Positions 43,021 through 51,883 of a stretch of DNA of 64,000 nucleotides are shown piece by piece. Source of the stretch: Candidatus Latescibacterota bacterium (GTDB lineage Bacteria; Latescibacterota; MWCZ01); the NCBI GenBank assembly GCA_022706085.1, contig JAKJDF010000001.1, forward strand, positions 588,674-652,673, in the 5' to 3' direction. The notes under the pieces are model-generated. The model worked only from the letters and a program-made list of their open reading frames with translations, searched no databases and had not been told where the DNA came from. The position numbers were made by a program, and so were the translations under genes. Numbering within the stretch: the stretch's first letter is position 1; every line of letters begins with the position of its first letter.

Positions 43021-44004
43021 GTGAAAAGGATAAGGATAGTGTCAAGTGCTGCGGTTGGATTGTTCATGTTTCTCACAGCCGCAATCATCATGGCAGTCGC
43101 GACAAGCTCCGCGCGGGCAGAGACGGCAACCGAGTGCCGCACCCTCAACCTGGCGCTATTTGCAGAAAACCCCAGAAGCGCCGTGCAGGAATACTTCGCT
43201 GCGTCTGGAATAGATACAACGCAGGTTGGTTTCATCTCGTTCTCGATTGACGAGGTCAACAACGAAATTCAGATTAACGTGTGCCAACAGTTCCATGGTG
43301 TGGCCGTAGAGCCCAGCATGGCGCGATTGACTGTCGAGAAGACCTCAGGCAAGTTAATCAGGTGGTCCTCAAACTGGAGGGAGATTCCTCCAACTACGTC
43401 GGTGAATCCGGTTGTTGACGTGGACAGCGCCACGACCATCGTTTCAAAGTACGTGTCCGAGAATTGCGTACAGCCGAGAGTGGTATATCCATGTGGTTAC
43501 GTTTGTGACAGCACCTATGTCGAACCATACCGGTTGGAACTCAGGATGGATAGTTCGGATTCGGAGGCGGCACTGGTTTGGCGCGTGGATTACAAGTGCC
43601 TGGAGCCGTACTTCGGCGATTACCATTCAATTGCAGCGGGATACTTCGACGTTGATGGGAACACTGGAGCCATTCTCGGCTACTACACGAACATCGTCAT
43701 GTCAGTATCCAGCGACCTGCGCGAGCAATTCACTCCAGCAATCCAGGCCTTCCCAAATCCTTTTAACCCGGCCACCACGATTAGGTACCGCATTGACGCC
43801 TCGGGATCCGCTTCGGTTGTGGTGCACAACACCGCCGGGCAGGTAGTTCGCCGCCTTGTGGAAAACCACCACGCCGCCGGAACGCACGAGCTGATCTGGG
43901 ATGGAAAGGACGAAAACGGGCGCGCTGTCGCAAGCGGTACCTACCTCATCCACCTCGTTACGCCTGATCACGTTGAGGCTCGGGCGGTGTCATTGGTCAG
44001 GTGA
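43021..44004 (+). CDS. Secreted stand-alone propeptide-like (FTP/PepSY-type) protein with sorting domain
   Basis: The 327-residue product has a signal peptide (about 1-36). Residues about 45-160 resemble the N-terminal propeptide-like domain of the protease encoded next (NPRSAVQEYFAASGIDTT, then QFHGVAVEPSMARLTVEKTS and SGKLIRWSSNWREIP). After a linker with four Cys, a FlgD-like/type IX-type sorting domain occupies about 240-327 (AFPNPFNPATTIRYR, ending in AVSLVR). There is no peptidase core. In M4/M36 enzymes such domains chaperone and inhibit the protease. This free copy may act as a secreted inhibitor or chaperone of the next gene product. AAAGGAG precedes the GTG start. Confidence 0.7.
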   Translation: MKRIRIVSSAAVGLFMFLTAAIIMAVATSSARAETATECRTLNLALFAENPRSAVQEYFAASGIDTTQVGFISFSIDEVNNEIQINVCQQFHGVAVEPSMARLTVEKTSGKLIRWSSNWREIPPTTSVNPVVDVDSATTIVSKYVSENCVQPRVVYPCGYVCDSTYVEPYRLELRMDSSDSEAALVWRVDYKCLEPYFGDYHSIAAGYFDVDGNTGAILGYYTNIVMSVSSDLREQFTPAIQAFPNPFNPATTIRYRIDASGSASVVVHNTAGQVVRRLVENHHAAGTHELIWDGKDENGRAVASGTYLIHLVTPDHVEARAVSLVR

Positions 44005-44072
44005 GCTTGCTCGGATTTCTGGGGAAACTGACGATGGCTTGCGACGACGCATTACGACAATGGGGGAACTGG

Positions 44073-47000
44073 ATGAAACTTATATGCAACATCCGGATGC
44101 TGCTTGTTGCGGCACCGTTCTTGGTCTGGGCGCGTGTTAGCGTGGCATCGGGGGATAACGACCTCCCCAGCATCAGTATCGCGCAACTTCGCACCGATCC
44201 GAAAGGGGTGCTCCAGCAGTATCTGGGCCAATATGGCTGGCGACTCAGCGTTCAGGACGTAGGAGACGTGTCGAGAGTTGGAGTGATAGAAGACTCGGAC
44301 GATCAGATACATGTATGGGCAACGCAGCGATACCAGGGAATTCCGGTTGAGAACTCGATGATCAGGCTCCAAATCAGGAAAAGTACAGGTCGAGTCGTTT
44401 CCGCCTCTTCCAGCTGGAAAACGATTCCTTCGTCCACATCCACTGTTCCGTCGATCAGCGCGGCAGGAGCTGTTGACGCGGTGTGGCGCCACGTTCCCTG
44501 TAGGCGTGCCGAGGCGGATGTCGAACTGGGCGGGCTGGTGTTCCGATACTATGGGGAACCGCCCAAGTTGCATCTCACATGGGAGGTAGTTTTCCGACCG
44601 TTCCCCAACGCCGACAATAACATCGGCGGGCGCACCTATTACGTCGACGCGAACACAGGCGACATCCTGTCGTTCGACCCGCACAGGGTATATTACGTCA
44701 CTGGATCCGGCAAAGTGTTCTATCCCGATCCACGGACCTCGGAGAACAACGCGTTCCCCGGCTGGGATAGCACCAGCACTATCCCGGATTCAGCGTACAA
44801 AGTGAAACCTCTTGCCGGGCTCGACGCCTCTATTGGCGGTGTCTACCGACTTCGAGGCCAATATGCTCGCAGTTATGATATTTACGGGCCGTATACGACC
44901 TTGGCCACCCGAAGCGATTCGTTGTTCAATTTCACCCGCGACAGCGCTGGGTTCGGGGAAGTAATGGCGTACTTCTACATTGATAGCCTTCAAAGGTATC
45001 TTCGGGGTCTGGGTATCACCAGTACTGGAGTCGACTCGGTCAGGTTCGACGCCCACGGTGCAATTGCCGACAGTGGCTCGTTCATGGAATGGGATCAAAC
45101 AGCCTATAATAACGGAACACTGGCGAAGATCATCTTGTCCGATAGATGGATCAAAGACGCCGAGGATGCGGACGCAATCATACACGAATACACTCATGCG
45201 CTGCATTGGGGAACGTTCTTTTCTCAAACCAAATCCCCAAATTACACGGGCGAGCACGCGCGCGTCACGGAAGGTCTCGCCTCCTATATGGCGTTGAGTT
45301 ACTCGCGGAGCCTCTACCCGAATTTCGAACGGGATTCCGTGTACAACTGGTGTAGCACATTCAATCGCCACGTGGTTTCGGACGCCTATGTTCATCCCGA
45401 TTCGAATCTGAGTTCACCGAACCCGCATTACCCGGGCGGCAACCTGTGGGCAACCACACTGGCCAATATTGAGGACGCGATAATCGCCGCTACAGGTTCC
45501 CAGGTGACAGGCAGGAACCGGGCCATGGCGTTGATCTGGAAAGCTGTCCAGTACGCACCGGGTATGGCTTCGACAATGCTGGAATATGCTTCGCTTATCC
45601 TCGAACAAGCCAGTTCGAGAAACGATGGGGAGCATTTCGACGAGGTTTTGCGCGAGCTCAACGCCCGGGGACTCGACACGTTGACGGTTAACGCGACGTT
45701 CTCGCTCGCCGCGACAATCCCGGCGGGAACTCGCTTCGTTATCGGGCCGGACGTGACACTCACGTTAAACACTGATCTGGTGGTCGCCTCCGGTGCCGAA
45801 CTGATCATCGAGCAAGGAGCAGAACTGAGGTTCGATGGCGGGACGAAACTCCTTGTTGAGGGGACACTGACTGCAAACGGGGCCAAATTCACGCGGAATG
45901 GAGCGTCAGGAACTTGGATCGGTATCCTTACTTCTACCGCAAATGCCAGCATCGCTCTTACGAACTGTACCGTTGAATATGCCAACACCGGCGTGTTCTG
46001 CGACTATGGTTCCTCTTCCAGCCAACCCACAGTTATCGTTAACGGTGGTAGATACCATCACAATACGACTGCGATCAGACTGATCCGTGCGAAGTCTACG
46101 AGCGGCACTTCGTACATCAAGGCTGCAGAAATCGACAACAACACCACAGGAATCCGGATGGAAAATTGCAGCGTGCCGATTGGAATTTCGGGGTCGTGGA
46201 CGTACAGGGATTCCATTCATGACAATACCGGAACGGCAATTTACCTCGTGAGTTCTTATCCCAACATCTACCGCAACAAAATCTGCAACAACGGCGGCAT
46301 TTTGGGGGGCGTTTATTGCAGCAGCACCTCCAGTCCTGACATCGTTTACAATAACATCTCTAACAACGGTAACTATGGCATCTATAGCGATGGATCATAT
46401 CCCGACATCGAGCACAACTGGCTTTATGGAGCGAACAATTCAGAGATCTACATTACTGGCGGTGGTCAGCCGTGGATGGAGTACACAAATATTCATACGT
46501 CGGTGTACGGCGACAATCCAAACGGCGAAGCCAACGAAGCCGTCTATTTCAACTCCAGCGGTTATCTTGAATGCGAGAACAACTGGTATGGCGATGCGTC
46601 GCCGGTTATGTCCGCGATCGTGAACCAGGCGTATCGGTTGGTCTACAATTATCCGATCCTGAGTAGCGCCGCCCGCAGCGATTACCAGAAACCCGCGCGG
46701 TCTGTTAACGAAACACGCCCGGAGGTCGCGGTCATGCGGGACGCAGGCGCTGCGGAAGACGAAGACCGTCTCACTGACGCGTTGACGCTGTACCGCCAAG
46801 TGATCGTTCAATTCCCAGAATCCTCGGCGGCATTGCGAGCGCTTCACCGCAGTTTCGCGGTCATGGGCACAAAGGGAGCATCACAAAAGGAAATGGAAAG
46901 CTTCTTCGCGCCACTGCAAGCGACAGATAGCCCGCTTGGCGCTGGTGCGAGATTTGCTGCCGCGGAATTGGTGCGGCAGTCGATGGCGTGGCACGGGGAT

Positions 47001-47525
47001 TTCGCACGTGCTATCCCGGCGTACCGTTCAGTCGCGGCGGACACGTCGTTGTTGCTGTATCAACGCGACGCAGCGTGGTTGCAAATAGCCCGACTTGCCG
47101 ACCAACGGCATGACCGAGAGCTTCTCCGAGAGGCGATATGCGGGATTCTTGCGTTTGGCGACTCGACATTGGAAGGGACGAAAATCGCCCGCATCGAGTG
47201 GTCGGACGAAATCGCCGCTTTGGCTCGCCAAGACACGGACAAGCCACCATATGGCCAGGCGCTGACCGCCACACCCAACCCGTTCAACCCGACGACGTCC
47301 ATCACGTATCGCGTGACCGCGCAAGGGAACGTGTCGGTTCAGGTGTACAACGCACTGGGCCAGCGGGTTCGGGAGCTGGTGAACACCGCCGCGCCGGCGG
47401 GAACGTACACCGTCGTGTGGGACGGTAAGGACAGCGCGACACGGCCCGTCGGCAGCGGCGTGTATCTCATTCGCCTTACGACACCGACAGCGGTTGTAAC
47501 AGAGAGGGTCACGCTGCTCAGGTAA
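44073..47525 (+). CDS. Large secreted HExxH metallopeptidase (M36/M4-like) with beta-helix and sorting domain
   Basis: The 1150-residue protein has a signal peptide (MKLICNIRMLLVAAPFLVW). An FTP/PepSY-like propeptide region follows (about 35-150). The peptidase domain has HEYTH at 371-375 and a downstream Glu400 in TEGLA, a gluzincin spacing close to M36/M4. Right-handed beta-helix repeats occupy about 630-836, then a helical TPR-like stretch (about 880-1020), then a FlgD-like/type IX-type sorting domain (about 1063-1150, ending VTLLR). It should be secreted and held at the surface. ATG 44073 with GGGGGA upstream is preferred, since an in-frame GTG at 44001 would break the signal peptide. Its base usage looks less GC-rich than that of most neighbours. 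Confidence 0.78.
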   Translation: MKLICNIRMLLVAAPFLVWARVSVASGDNDLPSISIAQLRTDPKGVLQQYLGQYGWRLSVQDVGDVSRVGVIEDSDDQIHVWATQRYQGIPVENSMIRLQIRKSTGRVVSASSSWKTIPSSTSTVPSISAAGAVDAVWRHVPCRRAEADVELGGLVFRYYGEPPKLHLTWEVVFRPFPNADNNIGGRTYYVDANTGDILSFDPHRVYYVTGSGKVFYPDPRTSENNAFPGWDSTSTIPDSAYKVKPLAGLDASIGGVYRLRGQYARSYDIYGPYTTLATRSDSLFNFTRDSAGFGEVMAYFYIDSLQRYLRGLGITSTGVDSVRFDAHGAIADSGSFMEWDQTAYNNGTLAKIILSDRWIKDAEDADAIIHEYTHALHWGTFFSQTKSPNYTGEHARVTEGLASYMALSYSRSLYPNFERDSVYNWCSTFNRHVVSDAYVHPDSNLSSPNPHYPGGNLWATTLANIEDAIIAATGSQVTGRNRAMALIWKAVQYAPGMASTMLEYASLILEQASSRNDGEHFDEVLRELNARGLDTLTVNATFSLAATIPAGTRFVIGPDVTLTLNTDLVVASGAELIIEQGAELRFDGGTKLLVEGTLTANGAKFTRNGASGTWIGILTSTANASIALTNCTVEYANTGVFCDYGSSSSQPTVIVNGGRYHHNTTAIRLIRAKSTSGTSYIKAAEIDNNTTGIRMENCSVPIGISGSWTYRDSIHDNTGTAIYLVSSYPNIYRNKICNNGGILGGVYCSSTSSPDIVYNNISNNGNYGIYSDGSYPDIEHNWLYGANNSEIYITGGGQPWMEYTNIHTSVYGDNPNGEANEAVYFNSSGYLECENNWYGDASPVMSAIVNQAYRLVYNYPILSSAARSDYQKPARSVNETRPEVAVMRDAGAAEDEDRLTDALTLYRQVIVQFPESSAALRALHRSFAVMGTKGASQKEMESFFAPLQATDSPLGAGARFAAAELVRQSMAWHGDFARAIPAYRSVAADTSLLLYQRDAAWLQIARLADQRHDRELLREAICGILAFGDSTLEGTKIARIEWSDEIAALARQDTDKPPYGQALTATPNPFNPTTSITYRVTAQGNVSVQVYNALGQRVRELVNTAAPAGTYTVVWDGKDSATRPVGSGVYLIRLTTPTAVVTERVTLLR

Positions 47526-47539
47526 CGCAGAAGCGCAAA

Positions 47540-47573
47540 GCGGAGCGATTCGCACGTGTGCAAACCGCTCCGC
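47540..47573. terminator. Hairpin after the metallopeptidase gene (GCGGAGCG/CGCTCCGC)
   Basis: GCGGAGCG (47540-47547) pairs with CGCTCCGC (47566-47573) around a GCACGTGTGC core. No T-run follows directly, so it may be a bidirectional or Rho-aided terminator. The rest of the gap up to 47632 reads like a dispersed CGCGGAGACGCAGAGG-type repeat on the minus strand. Confidence 0.4.
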
Positions 47574-47632
47574 CACATTCCGTCCTCTTTTCCGCGCCCT
47601 CTGCGTCTCCGCGTGATAATATCTCGACTCTC

Positions 47633-47661
47633 TTGACCACCCGCATTATTATGTGTATATT
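47633..47661 (+). promoter_or_regulatory. Promoter of thpR-recA, TTGACC-17-TATATT
   Basis: TTGACC (47633-47638) and TATATT (47656-47661) are 17 bp apart, a near-consensus sigma70-type promoter upstream of thpR and recA. No LexA-like palindrome was recognised in the short leader. Confidence 0.7.
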
Positions 47662-47694
47662 TCCTAAGGGGGTTTTTCCCGGCAGGAGTCGCTC

Positions 47695-48267
47695 GTGGCT
47701 GCTGACCTGATTCGCACATTCGTCGCCATTGAAATCCCGTCCTCCGTGCGCGAGGAGCTGGACGCCGCAATCGCGCCGCTGCGGCGCGCAGAGAGACTCC
47801 GGTGGACGCAACCTGCGGGATGGCACCTTACGCTGAAGTTCCTCGGCGAACTGAGTCGTGAGGACGTGAAACGCGTGAGCGCCATCTGTACCCGCGTCGC
47901 TTCCTCGCTGAGGCCGTTCGATGGCGCGCTGGGCGGCTGGGGTGCCTTCCCGTCTCCGCACCGTCCGCGCGTGCTCTGGGTGGGGATGCAACGGGGCGCG
48001 GAAGCAACCGTCACCGCGGCGAAAGCGGTGGAAGACGCGCTTTTCGAGGCAGGCTTTCCCCGGGAAGGGAAGCCGTTCCATCCACACCTTACGCTGGCGC
48101 GGATAGAAGACCCGGCGGCAGGTTCCCGGGCATCCGCCGTTTTGCAGGAGCATCCCTTCGCATCGGCAGCGTTTCGCGTGGATCGTATTGTCGTGTTCCA
48201 GAGCGTCCTTGACCGCGGCGGAGCGCGTTATCATCCTTTAGCTGTGTGTCCCTTTGCAAAGACCTGA
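47695..48267 (+). CDS. thpR: RNA 2',3'-cyclic phosphodiesterase (LigT/ThpR family)
   Basis: The 190-residue protein is a full-length 2H phosphoesterase with two H-x-T motifs, HLT at 44-46 (WHLTLKFLG) and HLT at 131-133 (FHPHLTLAR), which form the active site. It opens 2',3'-cyclic phosphates on RNA; the in-vivo role is not settled. The start is GTG 47695 with GCAGGAG upstream. It lies 15 bp before recA behind a shared promoter, so it is the first gene of the recA transcript. That context occurs in many bacteria. Confidence 0.9.
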   Translation: MAADLIRTFVAIEIPSSVREELDAAIAPLRRAERLRWTQPAGWHLTLKFLGELSREDVKRVSAICTRVASSLRPFDGALGGWGAFPSPHRPRVLWVGMQRGAEATVTAAKAVEDALFEAGFPREGKPFHPHLTLARIEDPAAGSRASAVLQEHPFASAAFRVDRIVVFQSVLDRGGARYHPLAVCPFAKT

Positions 48268-48282
48268 CACAAGGAGCCACCC

Positions 48283-49401
48283 ATGGCAGCCACACCTCCG
48301 GCGACGCGTGATTCGAAGGACAAAGCGGTCGAACTGGCGCTGGGCCAGATCAAGAAACAGTTCGGCGATGGCTCGATCATGAAACTCGGCGACCAGGCTG
48401 TTGCCACGGTGGGCGTTATCCCGACCGGGTCCATCGCGCTTGATCTGGCGCTGGGCGTCGGCGGGGTCCCGCGCGGGCGGGTGGTGGAGCTTTACGGCCC
48501 GGAGTCGTCGGGAAAGACGACGCTGGCGATGCAGATCGTTGCCGAAGCGCAGAAACTGGGGGGCGTGTGCGCGTTTATTGACGCGGAGCACGCGTTCGAC
48601 CCCACCTATGCGAAGCTGCTGGGCGTGGATATTGACAACCTCCTTGTCAGCCAGCCCGATTGCGGCGAAGACGCGCTGGGAATCACCGACACCCTCGTCC
48701 GCAGCGGCGCCATTGACACCATCGTCGTGGACTCTGTGGCCGCGCTTGTCCCCCGCGCAGAACTGGACGGCGAAATGGGCGATCAGCACGTGGGTTTGCA
48801 GGCGCGGCTCATGTCCCAGGCGTTGCGCAAGCTGACCGGCACGATCTCCAAGAGCCACACCTGCGTCATCTTCATCAACCAGATACGGATGAAGATCGGC
48901 GTCATGTTCGGCAACCCGGAGACCACCACCGGCGGGAACGCGCTGAAGTTCTACTCCTCGGTGCGCATGGATATCCGCCGCATTTCCACCATCAAGGATG
49001 GCGAGAACGTGGTCGGCAGCCGCACCCGGGTGCGCGTGGTGAAGAACAAGGTCGCGCCGCCTTTCAAAAGCGCGGAATTCGACCTCATGCACGGCGAAGG
49101 TATCAGCCGCGCCGGCGAGCTTATTGACCTCGGCACGGAACTCGGCATCCTGAAGAAGTCAGGCACGTGGTTCTCGCTGAACGACGAACGCATCGGGCAG
49201 GGACGCGAGAACGCGAAAGCGTACCTGCGCGAGCACCCGGACCTCATGACCGCGTTGACCAATCAGGTGCGCGAGGCGCTCGGACTGCCGACCATCAACC
49301 CGGACGGCACCATGTCGCCCCCGAAACCCGTGGTCGCGGCGGAAGCGGCGCAGGTAAAGAGCAAGATCGTCAAGGGCGGCGGGGCGGATAGCGGGGAGTA
49401 A
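48283..49401 (+). CDS. recA: Recombinase A
   Basis: The 372-residue protein is full-length RecA. It has a Walker A GPESSGKT at 72-79, IDAEHAFDP, the DNA-binding loop 1 region ([11 protein letters not shown]), [12 protein letters not shown] and the C-terminal domain rich in charged residues. It forms filaments on single-stranded DNA and drives strand exchange and the SOS response. The ATG at 48283 follows AAGGAG, and the 15-bp gap from thpR indicates co-transcription. The C-terminal tail ends in a short Lys/Glu/Gly-rich tail. A restriction-modification block begins 3 bp after the stop. Confidence 0.97.
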   Translation: MAATPPATRDSKDKAVELALGQIKKQFGDGSIMKLGDQAVATVGVIPTGSIALDLALGVGGVPRGRVVELYGPESSGKTTLAMQIVAEAQKLGGVCAFIDAEHAFDPTYAKLLGVDIDNLLVSQPDCGEDALGITDTLVRSGAIDTIVVDSVAALVPRAELDGEMGDQHVGLQARLMSQALRKLTGTISKSHTCVIFINQIRMKIGVMFGNPETTTGGNALKFYSSVRMDIRRISTIKDGENVVGSRTRVRVVKNKVAPPFKSAEFDLMHGEGISRAGELIDLGTELGILKKSGTWFSLNDERIGQGRENAKAYLREHPDLMTALTNQVREALGLPTINPDGTMSPPKPVVAAEAAQVKSKIVKGGGADSGE

Positions 49402-49403
49402 CG

Positions 49404-49820
49404 GTGTTGCGGTATGATCCCTTGACCCCAGAACAACGTAGTGAAAGGATGTCCCGGGTACGCGCGGCTGACACCAAACCCGAGATGTTGGTTCGCAGAA
49501 TGGCTCACGCGCTTGGATTCAGGTACCGTTTGCATGTGAAGACGCTGCCCGGTTGCCCTGACTTGGTTTTCTCGTCGAGGAGGAAAGTGATTTTCGTACA
49601 TGGGTGTTTCTGGCACCAACACGGCTGCGGGCGCTATCGCATGCCTCGAACCCGCAAACGATTTTGGAATAAAAAGCTCAAAACGAATGTGCAACGGGAT
49701 GCGGAGAACTACAACCAACTTGCGGGGGCGGGTTGGGAGGTGCTTGTTGTTTGGGAGTGTGAGGTTGCGGATCCCGTGCGATTGGTCGGCACGTTGACTT
49801 CGTTCCTGAGGTGCGTATGA
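49404..49820 (+). CDS. vsr: Very-short-patch repair endonuclease (Vsr)
   Basis: The 138-residue protein has the family start MSRVRAADTKPEMLVRR, the catalytic Asp in LPGCPDLVF, and the zinc/nuclease segment VHGCFWHQHGCGR. Vsr nicks beside T:G mismatches that arise when 5-methylcytosine deaminates. It fits the C5-cytosine methylase encoded next, with which it overlaps by 4 bp as ATGA. The GTG start at 49404 is 2 bp after the recA stop, and GGGGAG is only seven bases upstream. ATG 49449 would truncate the N-terminus. These genes look less GC-rich than recA, which hints at transfer. Confidence 0.93.
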   Translation: MLRYDPLTPEQRSERMSRVRAADTKPEMLVRRMAHALGFRYRLHVKTLPGCPDLVFSSRRKVIFVHGCFWHQHGCGRYRMPRTRKRFWNKKLKTNVQRDAENYNQLAGAGWEVLVVWECEVADPVRLVGTLTSFLRCV

Positions 49821-51007
49821 CAGGCTTCAAATCGGTCGAGCTCTTCACCGGCGCTGGCGGATTGGCATTGGGTTTGGAAAAAGCAGGGTGGCACCACGTC
49901 GCCATGGTTGAGTTAGACAAACATGCCTGCGCGACATTGAAGACCAACAAACTGCGAGGCCACCCGTTGGCTGCGGACTGGGAGATACACGCCGCCGACG
50001 TTCGCGGGTTTGACTATGGAGCCGTGAATCAAAAAGTCGACATGGTCGCTGGTGGGCCGCCATGTCAACCGTTTTCTCTTGGCGGCAAACACCAAGCGTA
50101 CAACGACAAACGAGACATGTTCGGCGAAGCGGTCCGCGCTGTCAGGGAAATGAAACCGAAGTTTTTCGTATTCGAAAATGTGAAAGGCTTGTTGCGGGAA
50201 AGTTTCGCCACGTACTTCAACTACGTTATACTGCAACTCACTTACCCGGAGATTTCGCGTCGTTCCTGTGAGGGATGGAAGGATCATCTGGGGCGATTGG
50301 AACGTTTTCACACTGGCGGGAGAGAGTCAGGCTTGACCTACAGAGTCGTGTACCGCCTTTTGAACGCTGCGGAGTACGGCGTTCCCCAAGTACGTGAGAG
50401 AGTGTTCATTGTTGGCTTCCAAGCCGATTTGGGGAGGGAGTGGTGTTTCCCGACAGCAACGCACTCCGCTGAAGCGCTGTTGTGGGATCAGTGGGTCACG
50501 GGCCAATACTGGGAGGAACACGGCGTTCCCAAGCGAGAACGTCCGGCTGCCCCGCCTCAGCTCAAGAAGCAGATAGAACGTCTGCGCAGCAGCTTCCGGT
50601 TCAGCGCGCCAGCGAAAGAAAGATTTCGCACTGTCAGGGATGCGCTCTCGGGCCTACCCAGCCCGCAAACTGATTCGGGTGCTGTGGCGAACCACGAGTA
50701 CCGCAACGGAGCAAAACGGTACCCGGGCCACACCGGAAGTCCTCTCGATGAACCTGCAAAAACAATTAAGGCTGGAAACCATGGGGTTCCCGGCGGCGAA
50801 AACATGCTAGCTTTGCCGGACGGAAACTGCCGCTATTATACTGTTAGAGAAAGTGCACGGATACAGACCTTCCCGGATGATTACCTGTTCTGTGGTTCGT
50901 GGACTGAATCGATGAGACAGATTGGAAACGCCGTCCCGGTCTCCCTTGCAGAAGCCGTGGGTGAGAGTATTCGTGCGCAGAACCCCTTGAAACTCCATGT
51001 GCAATGA
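49817..51007 (+). CDS. DNA (cytosine-5) methyltransferase
   Basis: The 396-residue enzyme shows motif I (FTGAGGLALGL, 10-20), the catalytic PPCQPFS (Cys83), the ENVKG motif and RERVFIVG, then GNAVPV near the C-terminus, all in the standard order with a target-recognition region between. It methylates C5 of cytosine within its recognition sequence and protects DNA from the endonuclease encoded next. The start ATG 49817 overlaps the vsr stop. The specificity cannot be read directly. If the partner is Eco29kI-like the site may be CCGCGG, which does occur in this window. Confidence 0.93.
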   Translation: MTGFKSVELFTGAGGLALGLEKAGWHHVAMVELDKHACATLKTNKLRGHPLAADWEIHAADVRGFDYGAVNQKVDMVAGGPPCQPFSLGGKHQAYNDKRDMFGEAVRAVREMKPKFFVFENVKGLLRESFATYFNYVILQLTYPEISRRSCEGWKDHLGRLERFHTGGRESGLTYRVVYRLLNAAEYGVPQVRERVFIVGFQADLGREWCFPTATHSAEALLWDQWVTGQYWEEHGVPKRERPAAPPQLKKQIERLRSSFRFSAPAKERFRTVRDALSGLPSPQTDSGAVANHEYRNGAKRYPGHTGSPLDEPAKTIKAGNHGVPGGENMLALPDGNCRYYTVRESARIQTFPDDYLFCGSWTESMRQIGNAVPVSLAEAVGESIRAQNPLKLHVQ

Positions 51008-51638
51008 AGACGCAGTAAACGGGTGTCCGTTCAACCCGCTGGACAAGAAAAACCTCGGTCAAAGCGTGACGGACGCTCTTCTCGAGCAAACGCCGACTGC
51101 GCTTCCCCCAGGTGCGTTCTTTGGCGCTGGCGTCTACGCCATTTACTACACCGGTACCTTCGAACCTTACCTGCCGCTGGCGGCCCTGAACGCCGATGAC
51201 GAGTTCATGTGGCCGATTTACGTTGGAAAAGCGGTTCCGGCAGGCACCAGAAAAGGCACTTTCGGTTTGGAGAGTGAACCCGGCCAATTCTTGTACAAAA
51301 GGCTTGGCGAGCACGCATCGTCGATTGACCAAACCACGAATCTTTCGCTGGGCGATTTTTCCTGCCGTTTCCTTGTCGTCGATGATATCTGGATTCCCTT
51401 GGCCGAATCGCTTCTCATAGCTAGGTTTAATCCCCTCTGGAACTCCTGTCTCGACGGTTTTGGCAATCACGATCCCGGGGGCGGACGGTCCAACCAGAAG
51501 GTGTCGGATTGGGACGTCATTCACCCCGGCAGGGCTTGGGCCGCGAAACTGGCGCCGTCAATGCTAAATCAGGAAGACTTGGAGCACAGGGTTGCCCACC
51601 ATTTTGCCCAGACACTCCCTAGATCCACACGTGAATAG
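50997..51638 (+). CDS. Eco29kI-like GIY-YIG restriction endonuclease
   Basis: The 213-residue protein carries GVYAIYYTG (45-53) and PIYVGKAVP (about 73-81), the two GIY-YIG core strands as seen in Eco29kI. The catalytic glutamate is in PLAESLLIARFNPLWN (Glu137) and the family's terminal Asn is in FNPLWN. It should cleave DNA at the site protected by the adjacent methylase. It overlaps the methylase gene by 11 bp. No control (C) gene is seen, so coupling of translation may keep methylase ahead. A T-run terminator follows at 51736. Confidence 0.85.
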   Translation: MCNEDAVNGCPFNPLDKKNLGQSVTDALLEQTPTALPPGAFFGAGVYAIYYTGTFEPYLPLAALNADDEFMWPIYVGKAVPAGTRKGTFGLESEPGQFLYKRLGEHASSIDQTTNLSLGDFSCRFLVVDDIWIPLAESLLIARFNPLWNSCLDGFGNHDPGGGRSNQKVSDWDVIHPGRAWAAKLAPSMLNQEDLEHRVAHHFAQTLPRSTRE

Positions 51639-51735
51639 GATACAAATCGTTTTCAGGAGTGCCTCGCCATTCCCCGCCTCCCCCCGAATTCTGTTTGGCG
51701 CGTCGAACCGCTGTGAAAAGGTCTGTGGTGGCTCT

Positions 51736-51759
51736 GCGGGAAGGGAACCTGCTTTTTTT
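51736..51759 (+). terminator. Intrinsic terminator after the restriction gene
   Basis: GCGGG (51736-51740) pairs with CCTGC (51748-51752) over a seven-base loop, followed by seven T (51753-51759). It closes the restriction-modification operon. Confidence 0.7.
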
Positions 51760-51792
51760 CTTCCACCGGATAGTCTGACCTCCCCCCGCCTT

Positions 51793-51822
51793 TTCGCCCG
51801 ACTGATCACCCGCCCGTATCTT
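51793..51822 (+). promoter_or_regulatory. Weak promoter before the DUF4091-type hydrolase
   Basis: TATCTT (51817-51822) lies 18 bp after TTCGCC (51793-51798). The -35 is weak, but the position after a terminator and before the next gene fits. Confidence 0.3.
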
Positions 51823-51883
51823 AATCACGCATCACACGAACCCGCATTCTCTCCTTTCCACCCCCCGAATACAGGAGCCCACA

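Noticed and set aside
45960-46580. Tandem DNA repeat in the beta-helix region
   Set aside because: The repeats are at the protein-rung level only; the DNA is not tandemly repeated.
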